In this document: positions 43,829-55,896 of the stretch, one piece after another | How positions within the stretch are numbered: position 1 is the first letter of the stretch | Layout: each line of letters begins with the position of its first letter | Assembly (NCBI RefSeq): GCF_000699445.3 | Contig: NC_067195.1 | Span: 56,152,465 to 56,216,464 of the forward strand | DNA length: 64,000 bases | Source: Schistosoma haematobium | Lineage: Eukaryota; Platyhelminthes; Trematoda; Strigeidida; Schistosomatidae | Direction: 5' to 3' | Notes under the pieces: model-generated | What the model saw: the letters and a program-made list of their open reading frames with translations, nothing else | Databases searched by the model: none | Told to the model about the DNA's origin: nothing | Made by a program: the position numbers and the translations under genes

Positions 43829-45872
43829 TACTAGTCATCAGAATTCAACATTAAAGACGTCAGCTGAGCATAGTGAATCAGAATTAATAATATCATCAGA
43901 TATTAATACAGAGCCTAGAACATCGACTAGTCCACAACCTCATGTTTCTACGTGGGTGTATATTAAATGGTTCATATGGTCTACTATTGCAAGTATTTTT
44001 GGATGTAGTATACCTGTCTTTACACCATATGACAATACTTGGCCAACTACATCAATTTTAATTGATCATAATAAATTCGAATCTGATCATTCAAATCTAC
44101 ATGAGAATATTGATGATGCATATAATACACAAGTATTGAATGAAGTGAATGATGTATGTACAACAAAAAATACCATTTCTTGTCTTTCATCATCAACTTG
44201 TGATTTTGAATTGGATGTGAAAACAGAGACAGAAAACATTACACTTTCTTTTCAAAATCATATTCCTGAAAATGAAATAAACTTGGATTCTTCTTCTAAA
44301 GACGTTATTGATAATAACAATAATAATTATAATAATATATCATCATTGAAAAATGGATATTTTTGTGATATTGACCAAACATTAAATTATAAACCTTTAA
44401 CAGATACGGAAGTAATTCCAATTTCTACAACATTATTTACTGATTCTGGATATTTATATAGAGAATCTAGTCATGTAACATTTACCTTATTGGATTCATA
44501 TCAGTCGGATTCAGTGAACGGTTATATTGATAAGGTAACTCATGATAATTATGTTCATAATTTAATAAACTCTGTATTACCACGTAATTTATCTAATTCA
44601 AGTGATATAAGTGTACCAGTTGAAGTACGTAAAATGTATGCATGGAATAAATCAACACCGATTGAGCCACAAACATCCATTGACAATCATGTAACTGAAT
44701 GTAATTTCGAAGTAGGATCAATTTTATCAGATGATATAGATGCATCACCTGGACAACTTAATTCATCTGATCATTCTTATCCACCTTTGAGTCCTAATAC
44801 ACTGGAAGACGATAGTTTACAAGCTGAATGTTTTGATAAATCACCTGAAATAGACTTAAATTTACCAGATGTTAGTCGATCAGATCAGACATTGGCATGG
44901 GCAATGTCTAATCTATGTATTGATAATACAACCAATGAAATAGATACTGATTCAAATGCGATTCTATCAAATAAACAAACGGAAGACCTATCACCTTCCA
45001 ATGAAACAGTTGATTTCATTGAAAAAGTAGATAAAAATTGCATTATATCTTCTCGACCTCCTGTGCCAAATTCTTTACAGCGACCTAGCAGAGATCGTAG
45101 TCCTGTCTATCATACAAACATTAACAACAATCGAAAAAAGAATTCAATAGATTTACCAACCTTCTTACCATTTGAAGGTAATCAAATTTTCTCAATAAAA
45201 GATAAAGTTGAAACTCCTGAACCTATTAAACCAAAACGTAGTAGTTCACTAAAATCCAATAGAAGCCTTTCAGATACACATGTTCCAAAAGCTGTTCGTT
45301 TTGCTGATGCTCTAGGACTTGATTTAGCAACTGAACGACACGTATATGATTCTGAAGCTCCACCGAAAATACCAGCTTCTGCTATATTGTATTTACAGTT
45401 GGATTCTGATGAATCTATTGCAAAAATCGGTGCAAAACAGTTTGGTTTATGTTTCTCACAACCAGGTTTAGCATCTAATTTTATTCGTCGAGTGCTTACC
45501 AGTAATATATGCCTAGAAGATTGTCATATTGATATGCAACGTTGTATACTAACTGGTACAATAAGAGTCAAAAGTTTAGGTTATGAGAAACATGTTACTA
45601 TTCGCATTACATATAACAACTGGATTACGTTTTTCGATACTTCTGCATCATACATTCAAGGATCATATGATGGTGTAACGGATAAATTTTCATTTAGTTT
45701 AATCTTTCCTGATACAATGGTACCAGGTGATAAAGCACAATTTGCTATACGATATGAAACACATACTGGTGAACAATTTTGGGATAATAATCATGGTCAA
45801 AATTATTGTGTAACATGTTATGCAAAAGCCACAGATCTAGCTGGTGATGGATCATGGATGCATTATCTTTGA
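43821..45872 (+). CDS. PP1 regulatory subunit 3-like, glycogen-targeting (CBM21)
   Basis: A single uninterrupted frame of 683 codons. The C-terminal third matches the PPP1R3 family, which brings protein phosphatase 1 to glycogen so that glycogen synthase and phosphorylase are dephosphorylated. The PP1-docking RVxF motif is K490-A-V-R-F494, followed by ADALGLDL as in vertebrate G subunits. The CBM21 domain spans about residues 515-675 and includes the LEDC and FEK-like (YEKHV) stretches, an FSFSLIFP strand and the signature WDNNHGQNY at 654-662. The first 480 residues are acidic, Ser/Asn/Asp-rich and probably disordered. An unusual hydrophobic stretch at about 45-68 (WVYIKWFIWSTIASIFG...) could be a membrane anchor; vertebrate PPP1R3A has its anchor at the C-terminus. 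Several ATGs precede no alternative in-frame start closer than 43821. Vertebrate liver-type subunits are near 285-320 residues, muscle type over 1000. Confidence 0.92.
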   Translation: MSDTSHQNSTLKTSAEHSESELIISSDINTEPRTSTSPQPHVSTWVYIKWFIWSTIASIFGCSIPVFTPYDNTWPTTSILIDHNKFESDHSNLHENIDDAYNTQVLNEVNDVCTTKNTISCLSSSTCDFELDVKTETENITLSFQNHIPENEINLDSSSKDVIDNNNNNYNNISSLKNGYFCDIDQTLNYKPLTDTEVIPISTTLFTDSGYLYRESSHVTFTLLDSYQSDSVNGYIDKVTHDNYVHNLINSVLPRNLSNSSDISVPVEVRKMYAWNKSTPIEPQTSIDNHVTECNFEVGSILSDDIDASPGQLNSSDHSYPPLSPNTLEDDSLQAECFDKSPEIDLNLPDVSRSDQTLAWAMSNLCIDNTTNEIDTDSNAILSNKQTEDLSPSNETVDFIEKVDKNCIISSRPPVPNSLQRPSRDRSPVYHTNINNNRKKNSIDLPTFLPFEGNQIFSIKDKVETPEPIKPKRSSSLKSNRSLSDTHVPKAVRFADALGLDLATERHVYDSEAPPKIPASAILYLQLDSDESIAKIGAKQFGLCFSQPGLASNFIRRVLTSNICLEDCHIDMQRCILTGTIRVKSLGYEKHVTIRITYNNWITFFDTSASYIQGSYDGVTDKFSFSLIFPDTMVPGDKAQFAIRYETHTGEQFWDNNHGQNYCVTCYAKATDLAGDGSWMHYL

Positions 45873-46960
45873 TTCTCGTATTTTCAAATTGTAATGAACA
45901 CTGTTAAAATTATTTACTCAATTATGATTGTTCAATATTCAAACTATCACTTAATAACTTTAGTTTGTCTTGACCTTTTTTTCACGCATACATACATACA
46001 CGCATGTGGACATAAAATTGGTCCGTACAAAAAAATATTATCATGCCAATCATTCATTACCCAAGACACTGCAGTTAGCTTTCAAACATATATATATATA
46101 TTAATTATTATTATAATTAATTAAACTGCCTTACATTCAAAAATCATCTTCATATTAGTCAATGCACACAATTAGTCTTTCATCGGGATTTACTTTTCAT
46201 TATTTTTGAAATTTTCATTCTTAAATTTAGAATTTCAAGTTGACAATAAAATGTTCCCTTATCTTTTCCGATTTATTATGTATTTACATAACCGCAAAAT
46301 TTTTCAAAAAAAAAAGATTTTTTCCCTATATAGAACACGTTGAGGTGAAGTGTAATGTTTTTGATTGGGAAGTGAGATATTTATGATGATCAACTACTTT
46401 TCAACCCTATGCATTACGATAATAATAATAATCATTACTATTAACTATTATTAACAAGAATAACGTTGTTATCGATAATGTTTGTTTAATTTACTGTAAA
46501 TAGCTGATAGATCGACCAAAAAAAGAAATAAACTTCCTGGAATTTAAATGTTTTCGGTCTTTAACATGACTGATTATCGGGTAACTTGGATGGGTTGTTA
46601 TTATTTGGAAGAAGTAGTTCTTCATTATGACTCCCATAATAACATTTAAATAATTAAATGATAAGTTAGTTTTTATACAGGTTCATTAGAATAAATACAT
46701 ATCGAAATATAAGATGACATATTTTACTGAAATGCTATAAATAAATCCGAATTGTGGTTTAACTTGAGTAAATATTTTAACTATTCAGAATCTGTTGTCA
46801 CTAGGCAGATTTTATGTTACGGAATGATCGTTTTTCCTTAAAACTGTAAGTAAATATAAGAATCCTGTATAATTTGTTGGAGCACAAATCATTTATTTTA
46901 TGAGAGGTATTTTTTCCGGCAATAATTGATATTATTTGTAAGCGTTCATATCTTCCCAAT
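45873..46960. other. 3' flank of the PPP1R3-like gene with possible poly(A) signal
   Basis: AT-rich. AATAAA at 46245-46250 is a plausible polyadenylation signal about 375 bp after the stop; another AATAAA lies near 46526. No other gene is seen. Confidence 0.45.
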
Positions 46961-46964
46961 TCCC

Positions 46965-47045
46965 ACATATAGCTGACGAGTTACAAATAGGAAGAAATGT
47001 GTACCCTGGATTCCACTGCTTACCACTATGTAGTTTCACTAATAT
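46965..47045 (+). mobile_element. Sm-alpha-like SINE (family C) ribozyme fragment
   Basis: AGCTGACGAG, CAAATAGGAAGAAAT and CTGGATTCCACTGCTTACCA give a hammerhead with intact CTGACGA and GAAA. Stem II is weakened and the base pair before the cleavage site is changed (ACC instead of GTC). The tRNA-like head is missing. Confidence 0.75.
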
Positions 47046-47689
47046 AACTGATACCATTCACCTCAGCTGGTAGGTTATAAATTTTAGCATAAAAGTATAT
47101 ATTCCTTTTATTAATTTACATAAATATCACTAATTTAACTGTCGTGTTACATTATTTTATTACGTGTATATTCTTCGGCAATGCTGTTTACAGGCGAAAA
47201 CAATTATACTAGCAGTCATTCAAAGTATTTTTCAAATTGTTTGTACTGATGATAGCGATCGACTTGGCCAATTAAGGAACGGATAATTTCATGCCTTGAC
47301 ACCTTGTTATACTTTATTTGGAGGTTAATCTTCATGGAGTAAACTGTTATGTCGCTATCCTACGAAATGACTGAACTTATAAATGTGAACTAAATGGTTT
47401 TCAGTTATATAGTCTAAATGAATCATGATATAAGGGAAGATTAAACGTCTGAGATTTATTTTCGTACGGGTTCATGGAAGTTCACTGTTGACAAATCATA
47501 GAGTAGGATAGACCAACTATCCAGGGTTCCTTTGTTTTTAATGGTTTTCCAGATGTTGTAAATATATACTTCAAGATGAAAAATACTTTCTTTACTAGCA
47601 AAACGTTTTATGGAAAGCATTAAGATAAACTTGGTCAAATAATTTGCTAATTGTGTCGCACGTCGCTTGTACTTAGAATTATACTGTGG
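47046..47689. other. AT-rich intergenic DNA
   Basis: No gene or repeat recognised. Confidence 0.4.
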
Positions 47690-47975
47690 TGTGTGCTACT
47701 GATGTCGATAGACATAGGTAGTATGTATCACCAGTCGAAAGTGAAATAACTGGTAGCAGAATGTTAAGAAGATTGAATAAAAGAGAACGAGAACAGAGAG
47801 TGATTGCTATGGAAATGAAGGAACATTGAAGTTTGAAACAATTGATTGACATTTTACAAATGGAGAATTTATTGTATAATTCTCAGATTTTACCAAGATG
47901 TTCTGTAATTTTCTATTCATATACATTCGATTATTCCCACTTGTATTCTCGTTCACTACAATAACACTGATAGCC
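47690..47975 (+). repeat. Family M element, copy 6
   Basis: GTGGTGTGTGCTACTGATGT start with a decayed hairpin; ends CCACTTGTATTCTCGTTCACTACAATAACAC, the inverted right end. Both ends are visible, about 286 bp. Confidence 0.65.
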
Positions 47976-48755
47976 AACCTAGTGATTCTGACGACTAAAC
48001 ATATTCTGCAAGGTTTGAAGGTCTTAGGTTCCATTTCTAGTATGGTCGTGAGTATGCACGCTTAGGTAGTTCCATAAGATAAAATTGTATAACCAATATA
48101 AAACATCAAAGGAGAATAATAAGGTTTCATGCTAGTTGGTATCAGTATGTTATAATTAGAAAATTTTAAGAAAAAAATTAAAATTATGGTAATTTCCTAT
48201 CATTATTCATCCGTTTAATAGGAAAGTATTGAGAATATATGACGTAAATACAATTTATCTATAACTAATGAAATGAATAAACTAAGTTACCAAAATGGAT
48301 AATTGAAACTGTATACAAATACAAAAATTGGTCTACCATTATTAAACTGACTTTGAACACAATAATTTATGATGTTAGTTAGTCGTTAACTTAGATTAAT
48401 TGGAAAAAAAGTATGAATAAAACAAAATATAAAATGATCGTATTATGTAATCAGAACTATTTTACAATTGTAGACATAAACTTAGTTCACTTTTTACGGT
48501 ACAATTATAGAATAGGAATTCATAAAAATAAAAGAATAATATGTAGATGGAGAAATAAATATGTTAATGAATTTAGTCAATAACAAAAGGAAATGTCGTA
48601 GTAAAAGAACTAACGTTTAGAGTGAATTCCCTGGATTAGTTTTGAATAATTCAAACTAAGGGGATAAAATGTAAGAGATTAATTAATCACCTTTATTCAT
48701 TATTTAATTTTTTTAATTTATGGAGACGTGTTTAAGCATTAAAGTGTTCTATTAT
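47976..48755. other. AT-rich intergenic DNA
   Basis: A weak tRNA-like SINE remnant (GGTCTTAGGTTCCATT, GTCGTGAGTATGCACGC) is possible at 47995-48075. Otherwise nothing recognised. Confidence 0.35.
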
Positions 48756-49633
48756 TAGTATCTAGGTAGCTGCGTAAGTATTGATAGTGGTGTGAGTGAT
48801 GAGATCGATTCACGAAAGCCAGAGCGGCTTACGCCAATCTGGACCACCTTTGGCGTCTTCGTGATGTTAGTCTGGCTGTAAAAGGTCGGATCTACAACGC
48901 GTCGATGAGAGCAGTTCTGCTCTATGCTTGTGAAACCTGGTCTCTCCGAGTTGAGGATGTTAGACGACTCTCTGTGTTCGATCATCGTTGTCTCCGAAGG
49001 ATTGCTAACGCCCAGTGGCAACACCATGTTAGTAATACAGAGGTTCGGCATCGTGTGTTCGGGCACAGAGACGATAATGCAATTGGTGTCACCATCTTGA
49101 AACACCGACTTCAGTGGCTTGGACATGCTCTACGAATGTCGTCCCAGAGAATTCCACGTCTTGCATTATTTGCCAACGCTGGTACTGGTTGGAAGAAGCG
49201 GAGAGATGGTCAGTGTATGACATGGTGTCGTGGTTTGAAAGAAAGCTACAAAGGGCTGGCTTGTGTTGGTCCTTCACGATTCCCTGGTTGGGTTGCGAGG
49301 GATGGTGCAACAGAGTGGCTAGAGACATTATCAGATATGGCTCAGAATACAAGTCAGTGGCGATCCTGCTGTAACCTGTTTTTACTCTCCTCATAAAAAG
49401 TGGTTGTAACTTCCTTAACTGAAGGAATTCTTTCTGGTTGTGCTTTTCCGTTTTCTCCTTTATTATTATTATTGTTATTACACCACATGCTAATCTGTGG
49501 TCGTTATTCTTTTTTTTCTTATACACATCTAACTTTCTTCTTCTCTTCCCATTCTCATTGTTTTGTGTAGTGCATATATATCTGTTGCCCCTTTGTACCA
49601 ATATTTATGTGTTCAAATAAATAAATAAATTAT
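48756..49633 (+). mobile_element. RTE-type (SR2-like) LINE 3' end
   Basis: A 5'-truncated LINE insertion. Coding sequence starts at a YLGS-like stretch at 48759 and, after a one-base frameshift near 48817, continues through RAVLLYACETWSLRVED (48905 on) and the C-terminal HRLQWLGHALRM and MAQNTSQWRSC stretches to a stop at 49394-49396. This C-terminal region (FDHRCLRRIA, WLGH.LRM, GW..R...WLETL) is typical of RTE-clade elements of schistosomes. The 3' UTR ends with CAAATAAATAAATAAATTA, a short-repeat tail. It belongs to a different subfamily from copies A-E and is the least decayed LINE coding block in the window. Confidence 0.82.
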
Positions 49634-51115
49634 TAGCAACCGAATTTTAAACTTGAGTTCTTGATCTATAATAGTTTTAGTAAAAAGATCGTATCATTTA
49701 TTCTAATATACAATTACAGTTTACACAATAACGTGTATTCGATCATTATTGTCACATATTCTCTTAGATTTTATTGACTTATATTTATTGATATTTCATT
49801 GTATGTAACTTAACAATAAACAATGAAATTCAATTAAATCATTTTATTCCGTAAAACTTGTCATTTCGATTTTACTTTCAAAACTGTTTGTTCAGTGACC
49901 TATGACTTTGTTTATTGGTATTATTTGTTAATGTTTTCATTGTAAAGTATTTTCTGTTTTATATTAAAACAGGGCAACATAATTCTTAGAGATAAAGTGT
50001 AACCAATAATATGGAAATACAGTCAACCCCATTTTGATTTATTGATAGAAATCAATATTTCCTCAAAATGCACTACTGAATCTCAACATATTTGACCCAG
50101 TAATGTTTATGTAGTAACTATGATCAAATACTTGCAACCTTCACATATGATTGATTTTAAAAGATCAGATCTCTTTAACGTACAACAAATAATTGTAAAT
50201 TATTTTAAATGACAAGAAAGATGACATTGGAACCTACATGAAATTAATGTTATTGACAAATGTCAATCAATGTGTTTGTAATTAATAGAGAATTTCTTTC
50301 AGTGATGAGATTATCTGTATAACTGAAGTGATACATGACTTAATTTTTATGGTGAAAATACAAACTCAGCACAATTAAATAACATTGGCTTCAATTTAAT
50401 AAAATTGAAGGGTAATATTTAACATTCATAGATTAGTTACTAATGTGCCTATAAAACTATTGTTGTTGCTAACTTTGAAGTTGACTAGAGAATTAACAGG
50501 TAAAATGTTGATCATTGAAATACAGAATACAAACAGAATTCTACCTATCATCTAGAAACTAGATGATTGTATTTATGTTCCAAATAATGATGTTCTACAT
50601 TAGCAATTATACTTAGAAAAGCATCTGTAAACTACCCAATTTTATAGAATATTCCATTTTCAAAGATCTTACACTTTCATAGATCTTTCTTGTCAGGATT
50701 ACCATTTCTTTGTTGTCAGAAATTCTTTGTAATATGAAGCAAAGAAGAGTAACGATCATTTTAAAGAAAATAAATTTTACTCCAAAACTTTAATTAGCAT
50801 AGAAATAAGTATACGTTCTAAAAGTGAAACTTTATTCTTAAAAAAACTAGTCTAAACTTTGATTTTGCTAAAATTCAACTTATTTTCAATTTGCTTGACA
50901 ATAATTAACTTTGATCTAAGTTTCATCGAAAGATCCAAACAAAAGATGACTAGGAAGTAACTATAGTTCTCAATGATACATCTTTGATATTTTTGTTCGA
51001 TGGTAAATCAGCTTATTTTTAATCAATCAATTCAAGAAAAAGAATCAATATGTGATAGTCTATTGACTGAATCTTCTATTTAGTTTTCCTTTCTTTGTTT
51101 AAAAAAAATTTCAAC
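49634..51115. other. AT-rich intergenic DNA
   Basis: No gene or repeat recognised. Confidence 0.45.
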
Positions 51116-51117
51116 AG

Positions 51118-51560
51118 TTGAGATCATGAGACAATTGAAGCTAGAATATTGAAATTACTACAATCTCCACAAAAACCCTTCTGATACTAATTAGCATATG
51201 CTCACTAGTGACTGGTTTCAAGATGTATATCCTGGAGTTCTAGTGAGAAGCAGTAACCAGTGGAGTTCAACCGAGCCAGATGTGAGGTAGTAACTCACTG
51301 ATAACAATGGTGTATGTATCGCTCAATTTCGTGGATTAGTTGAAGTTAGACATTAACACCACTGGATGCCGCCCAGCTCAGTGCTCTATTTGGTTAAGCC
51401 CTCGCGCACAAGACTGATAGGTCCTGTGTTCGAATCCTGCGAGGCGGGATCGTGGATGCGCACTATTGCGGAGTCTCAAAATAGGAAGAAATGGCCGTCC
51501 AGTGCCTTCAAGTTTTCCATGGTGGTCTAGCTTTAATTGACTCATGATATCAACTAAACA
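51118..51560 (+). mobile_element. Hammerhead SINE family A, long copy
   Basis: Begins with a short tail of a previous monomer (GTTGAGATCATGAGACAATT on plus is inverted; ATATTGAAATTACTACAATC is forward), then the upstream segment, tRNA-like head with intact B box GTGTTCGAATCC (51427-51438), decayed ribozyme (TTGCGGA for CTGANGA, 51459-51505) and tail. Inversion of 51113-51146 against 51525-51557 repeats the 5'-inverted pattern. Confidence 0.75.
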
Positions 51561-52870
51561 CATATCAGTGATCTATTTGAATAGAATATTTCTCTCTGTT
51601 CTCCTGTAGATGTTTATTGTTTCTAAGGTTGATTTGTTAAGTTTTATGTTAGTTGAACATTTATTCGATGTATTGTATGTGATATTCATGGGAATGTAAT
51701 AAAGTAAATTGTTTACTAATCATTCATATTACATTTATCATTTTTTTTCCATAAACTATAATGAATTAATCTTTGTAATGATTAATGGTATTGTCATTTG
51801 ATGAGTCTATTGTATGTTCATTTTAAATAGATGATTTGTTTTGATTAAAGTTTTTTTGTTTTATTCTTTTTATATTACTCATTTGTTTATTATTAACAAT
51901 GAATATGAAAGGTTATACAGTACAGAATAGATAGTATATCTGAAAATCTGAAAGACTTCGATGGGGTCATAATTATTAATAGTATTAAATGAAACAAATA
52001 AATACAATTGTATAATAGTAAGTTACCATGTTGTCATTAAGTATGAAAACTTTGATGAACATTTGAAAATATTGTAGCACATAGTATTAGGGTTTACTTG
52101 GAAGTAGGGGTGATCTGAAACAACAACACTATAGTCAGGACCGGTAAATGACTCTGAAGTGAAATCACGGAGTACTAGCACAACGGATATATTTCTGAAA
52201 ATTAAAAGACTCAGTTTGGGTACAAAAAAGGAAAACTCATTACAAAATAGTTTTATCCGTCGTCCTACCGGTTCAGCTTACGTAAGCTTCTTCTTCTTCT
52301 AATACATTTACTCTTTGCTGCCCTGTAATAATGAAAAACATACTCACGTTAGTAACGTCACATGTAATGGTATCTTATTAATTGATGTTAGGTATGTTTG
52401 TTGTAACTATACATTTTGTTAATAATTGAATCCTTTTAATCAATCATTCATAATCAGTTTTAACAGTCTCGCTCAACATCATGTAATTAGCATTTGTAAC
52501 GTTAAAATATAATAATCAACATTTGCTAATCAATACTTTAATGCTTCACTAAATCATTATTAGTTTGCTGGATTATTGAAATGAAGAAGATAATTAATTA
52601 GAGACTTTAGATAGATGTTCTATTTCTTATGGTACTTATCGCAAATAAACTCTGGAACTTTGTATATATGATTGTGTAATTGTATAGATCAAAAATACTA
52701 CGACTTATAGAGTACAAATAGGTAAATATGGCAAACTTTTCGTTTACAAGTTTATTCTAACGAATTATTGGTCTCAGTAGAATTTATCAAGAAGAAGGTG
52801 AACATATAAAAATAAATCTTTATGAATTCACATCTGAATTAAATTTTAAAAGTCTAAAACATTTATCTTC
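51561..52870. other. AT-rich intergenic DNA
   Basis: No gene or repeat recognised. A short CTT run lies near 52287-52298. Confidence 0.45.
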
Positions 52871-52872
52871 AC

Positions 52873-53183
52873 TGTGGTGTGAGTTACTTATATCCACATA
52901 AGTAGTATATAACGGTGGTCAGGTATAGAATATATTTCAGTAGAAGATCAAGAAGGAAAGAATGGGAACGGAACGCAATTGGTACGAGAATGCATGAACA
53001 ATGAAATCTGAGACAATGGACTGGTATTTACAAAGGAACAGTCAATTCTGAGACTTTAGATTGATATTTTGCAAATTAACTGTTTACCATATAGTTCTAA
53101 GATTGTAGCGAGATGCTCTTTGATTTCGTGTCGAATGCATTCGATTATCCCCACTGGTGTTCTTGTTTACTACAACACCACTG
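52873..53183 (+). repeat. Family M element, copy 7, both ends visible
   Basis: Starts GTGGTGTGAGTTACTTATAT and ends GTTTACTACAACACCAC, so the termini form a 7-bp inverted repeat GTGGTGT / ACACCAC. Length about 310 bp. It is the best copy for defining the family. Confidence 0.7.
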
Positions 53184-54055
53184 TTATTTCGTCGAATAAT
53201 ATACTAAATTTTACTTCATAACAAAAGTTCGTACATATAATTGTCATAAAACCTTTGGTGATCCAATTTTCAAGTACAGATTTATTATTTAAGCTATGTA
53301 TCATAATGTTAGCATAAACGCTAGTGGCACTATACAGATGACCATAGCAAAGTAGGTTGAGTGGGATTGGGATCTGTTATCTGTCTGATGAGAGGCGAAT
53401 GCTTTATCCGAATAGGTATGTACTCTCCAGTTTACATCATAAAACGGAATCTATTACTTATATACACCTTTCTTTTTAAAAAAAACTTACGTTTGCTAAT
53501 TGATGTCAATCATGAAACTGTAAACTTACATTGAAATTATGAATTGCGTCAATGAAAATATTTCTAGCTCAGGATGGAGATCTTAGAGGGAATTAGTGCT
53601 CTATGAGCTCAACCTCTTAGTAGTGAAGCCCTCAATGTTTTTTAGACAGTTGCATTATTAAATATTCCGAAACAAACATCTTGCACCGACTGTGTTGTCC
53701 CGAAAGGACAATGAAAGTCTTACAACTATACTATTCAAATCAGAAAAATTAGCATTTCTAAAAGGTTGTTTGGATATATTAAATTACATGAGAGGTTCAA
53801 TTACACTGTTATAAATAACCTACTGATTAATTACTCAGATGAATAATCAACCTATTGATTTCAAAATGTGTCAAAACACTTAAGTATATAATAAGCTGAA
53901 TGCAATCCAAAAAGCTGTGTACTTGGCAGTTACAATATAATCAAGCACACTGTAAGATGAGAAATGTAAAATCCATGCAAATGAACAGTGGAAATTGTCA
54001 TTTTCAATCTCATTTATTCTGTGTCAGGGGTTACTAGAGATTCTTTCATAGCCTA
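53184..54055. other. AT-rich intergenic DNA
   Basis: No gene or repeat recognised. Confidence 0.4.
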
Positions 54056-54059
54056 TACG

Positions 54060-54335
54060 AAAATTGGTAGTTTCGATTACTGTAACTCACTGAAGACAAT
54101 AGAGGACGGTTGGCTCAATTTCGTGAGCCTTACCATAGTTGGATGCCGGTTCAGCGGTCTAGAGGTTAGACGTTCTCACATGAGACTGAAGGTCATGGGT
54201 TCGAATCCCGCGGGGTGGGATCGTGAATCCACACTTCTGAGGAGTCTCATACTAGGGCGAAACGGCCGTCGAGTGCTTCCAGGTTTCCAAAAGGTGGTCT
54301 AACATCAATTAGTTCATGATCTCAATCAAAAAACA
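54060..54335 (+). mobile_element. Hammerhead SINE family A, good copy
   Basis: Upstream segment (ACTGTAACTCACTGAAGACA), A box GGTTCAGCGGTCTAGAGG, B box GGGTTCGAATCCC (54198-54210), hammerhead (54230-54276) and tail TAGTTCATGATCTCAATC. Best-kept tRNA-like promoter of family A in the window. Confidence 0.85.
54230..54276 (+). ncRNA. Type I hammerhead ribozyme (family A) with altered stem I
   Basis: Core CTGAGGA and GAAA intact, stem III ACGGCCGT intact. The bases flanking the core changed on both sides (5' strand CACTT, 3' strand GAGTG) yet can still pair with one U-G. Stem II is GTCT/GGGC, also wobble-paired. Confidence 0.75.
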
Positions 54336-54647
54336 TGATATATATTTAATTCTTTCTTATTTAAATAGCAATTACATTATAGACTTATCATTAGTTGATT
54401 ATATCTCTATACCTGTTCATATGAATTATCTATCTAAAAATGAACCGTGTCTTTAATTTAGAACAGAATTCTTAGATTAATCAATAATATTGGTAATAAA
54501 CAAAAATAATTAAATCATTAATTAATTATATTATTTATTAAATAAATAAATTAAAATTAAATAATATTGCAAAATTTATCCATTTTGATAAAGTGATCAC
54601 ATATGAGAAATGGTACACAGATATTATACATCTGTATAATGATAACA

Positions 54648-54649
<2 letters not shown>
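54336..54649. other. AT-rich intergenic DNA
   Basis: Runs of AATTA and AAATAAATAAAT; no gene. Confidence 0.4.

Positions 54650-54701
<52 letters not shown>
54650..54701. repeat. TA microsatellite
   Basis: About 26 uninterrupted AT units. Confidence 0.97.
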
Positions 54702-54704
<3 letters not shown>

Positions 54705-55007
54705 AAATTAGAAGTCTAACTACTTAGTTCTAACTGAATAATTGAGCATTGTACATAATATGTAAATTAAAGGTTATATGAAAAATAAATAAAAGAAACA
54801 ATTCACATTATATCAATGATAAAAGCTAAATAAAAGTATTTTTGTAAACATTTTAATGAGGTGAATTGAATGAACTACATTTTACAGAATAACTAATTTT
54901 AAAAAAATGGTTTTGAACTTACAAAAACGGGTCAATCAAAAATAAATGGTCATTAATTGGGTTGTATTGTTTTTTTTGTTTTGTTTAACGTAACACTAAA
55001 AATACAC

Positions 55008-55700
55008 AGTCAGTCAATCAGTCAGTAACAACGTAGAACTTCGTACATACGTATATCAGTTCGAGTTGCCACACCACATTAGCACAGAGATGCAGTGGTC
55101 GATTCAAATCCCGGAGTAGTAGAGGTAGTAAAAGTATAAGCAGTGATCGAGAAGATTAGGGTTTGGAGATGTTATTTAAAGAGTATAATACAGTGAAATA
55201 AATCTGGGAAGAGAAAAAAGTGACAAAGAGGAGTCAGGAGATTAAAATTTGGGAGAACACAAAGAGTGGATGCACCTGCGCCATTGCAAACGACTTTGAA
55301 CCAAGTCATTCAGGGTCTCTAACCATCGATTGCTATCATCTCGCGGTCCCCAACCAGGTAGTCTACACCTACCAACATGACTCAGTCCACTTGTCAGTAA
55401 CTTCATGAACTTGTGCCATGTTTTAGTCTGTCCGCCCCTAGCTTTCTTCCAACCTACTCGTATACCACTGAACATCGCACGTCGAGGCAGTCGGTTGTTG
55501 GGCATACGTAACACGTGTCCTAGCCATCTCAACTGATGAAGTTTCACCACTTCACCAATCGATTTGCCATCCTTACCTAGTACCCGTTTCCTAACAACTG
55601 TGTTACTTACTCGATGGTCCCAGGATATACGAGCAATATTTCGAAGACACCTATGATCAAATACTAGTAACCTAAGAATATTCTCTACTCTACACAATAA
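55008..55700 (-). mobile_element. RTE-type (SR2-like) LINE 3' end
   Basis: Minus-strand frame of about 150 codons (55697-55242): FDHRCLRNIA, LRWLGHVLRM, LSHVGRCRLPGWGPRD and QSRLQWRRC stretches mark the C-terminal domain of an RTE-clade ORF. 5'-truncated near 55700. Its 3' UTR ends near 55008 in a TGACTGATTGACTGACTG-type tail. Same subfamily as 56338-57045 but a separate, better preserved insertion. Confidence 0.82.
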
Positions 55701-55850
55701 TTAATTCGAAAGTAGATTAAACTTTATAGTTTAAAAAAATTCATTAACACTTTTACTTATTTACTTTAAACTACTTATTAATAGAATGTTACAATATTAT
55801 TCAATGGCTATCTAATTTTCACTCGTGATTTACAAAATTCTTCAACCATG

Positions 55851-55853
<3 letters not shown>

Positions 55854-55893
<40 letters not shown>
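55854..55893. repeat. TA microsatellite
   Basis: About 20 AT units, directly abutting the truncated 5' end of the following SINE. Confidence 0.97.

Positions 55894-55896
<3 letters not shown>

Noticed and set aside
48905..49396. A 163-codon host gene
   Set aside because: It is the C-terminal part of a LINE ORF; the same domain recurs at 55.3 and 56.6 kb and a short-repeat tail follows.
53360..53420. Another hammerhead (CTGATGAGAGGCGAA)
   Set aside because: The core-like string lacks stems I and III and no SINE sequence surrounds it.
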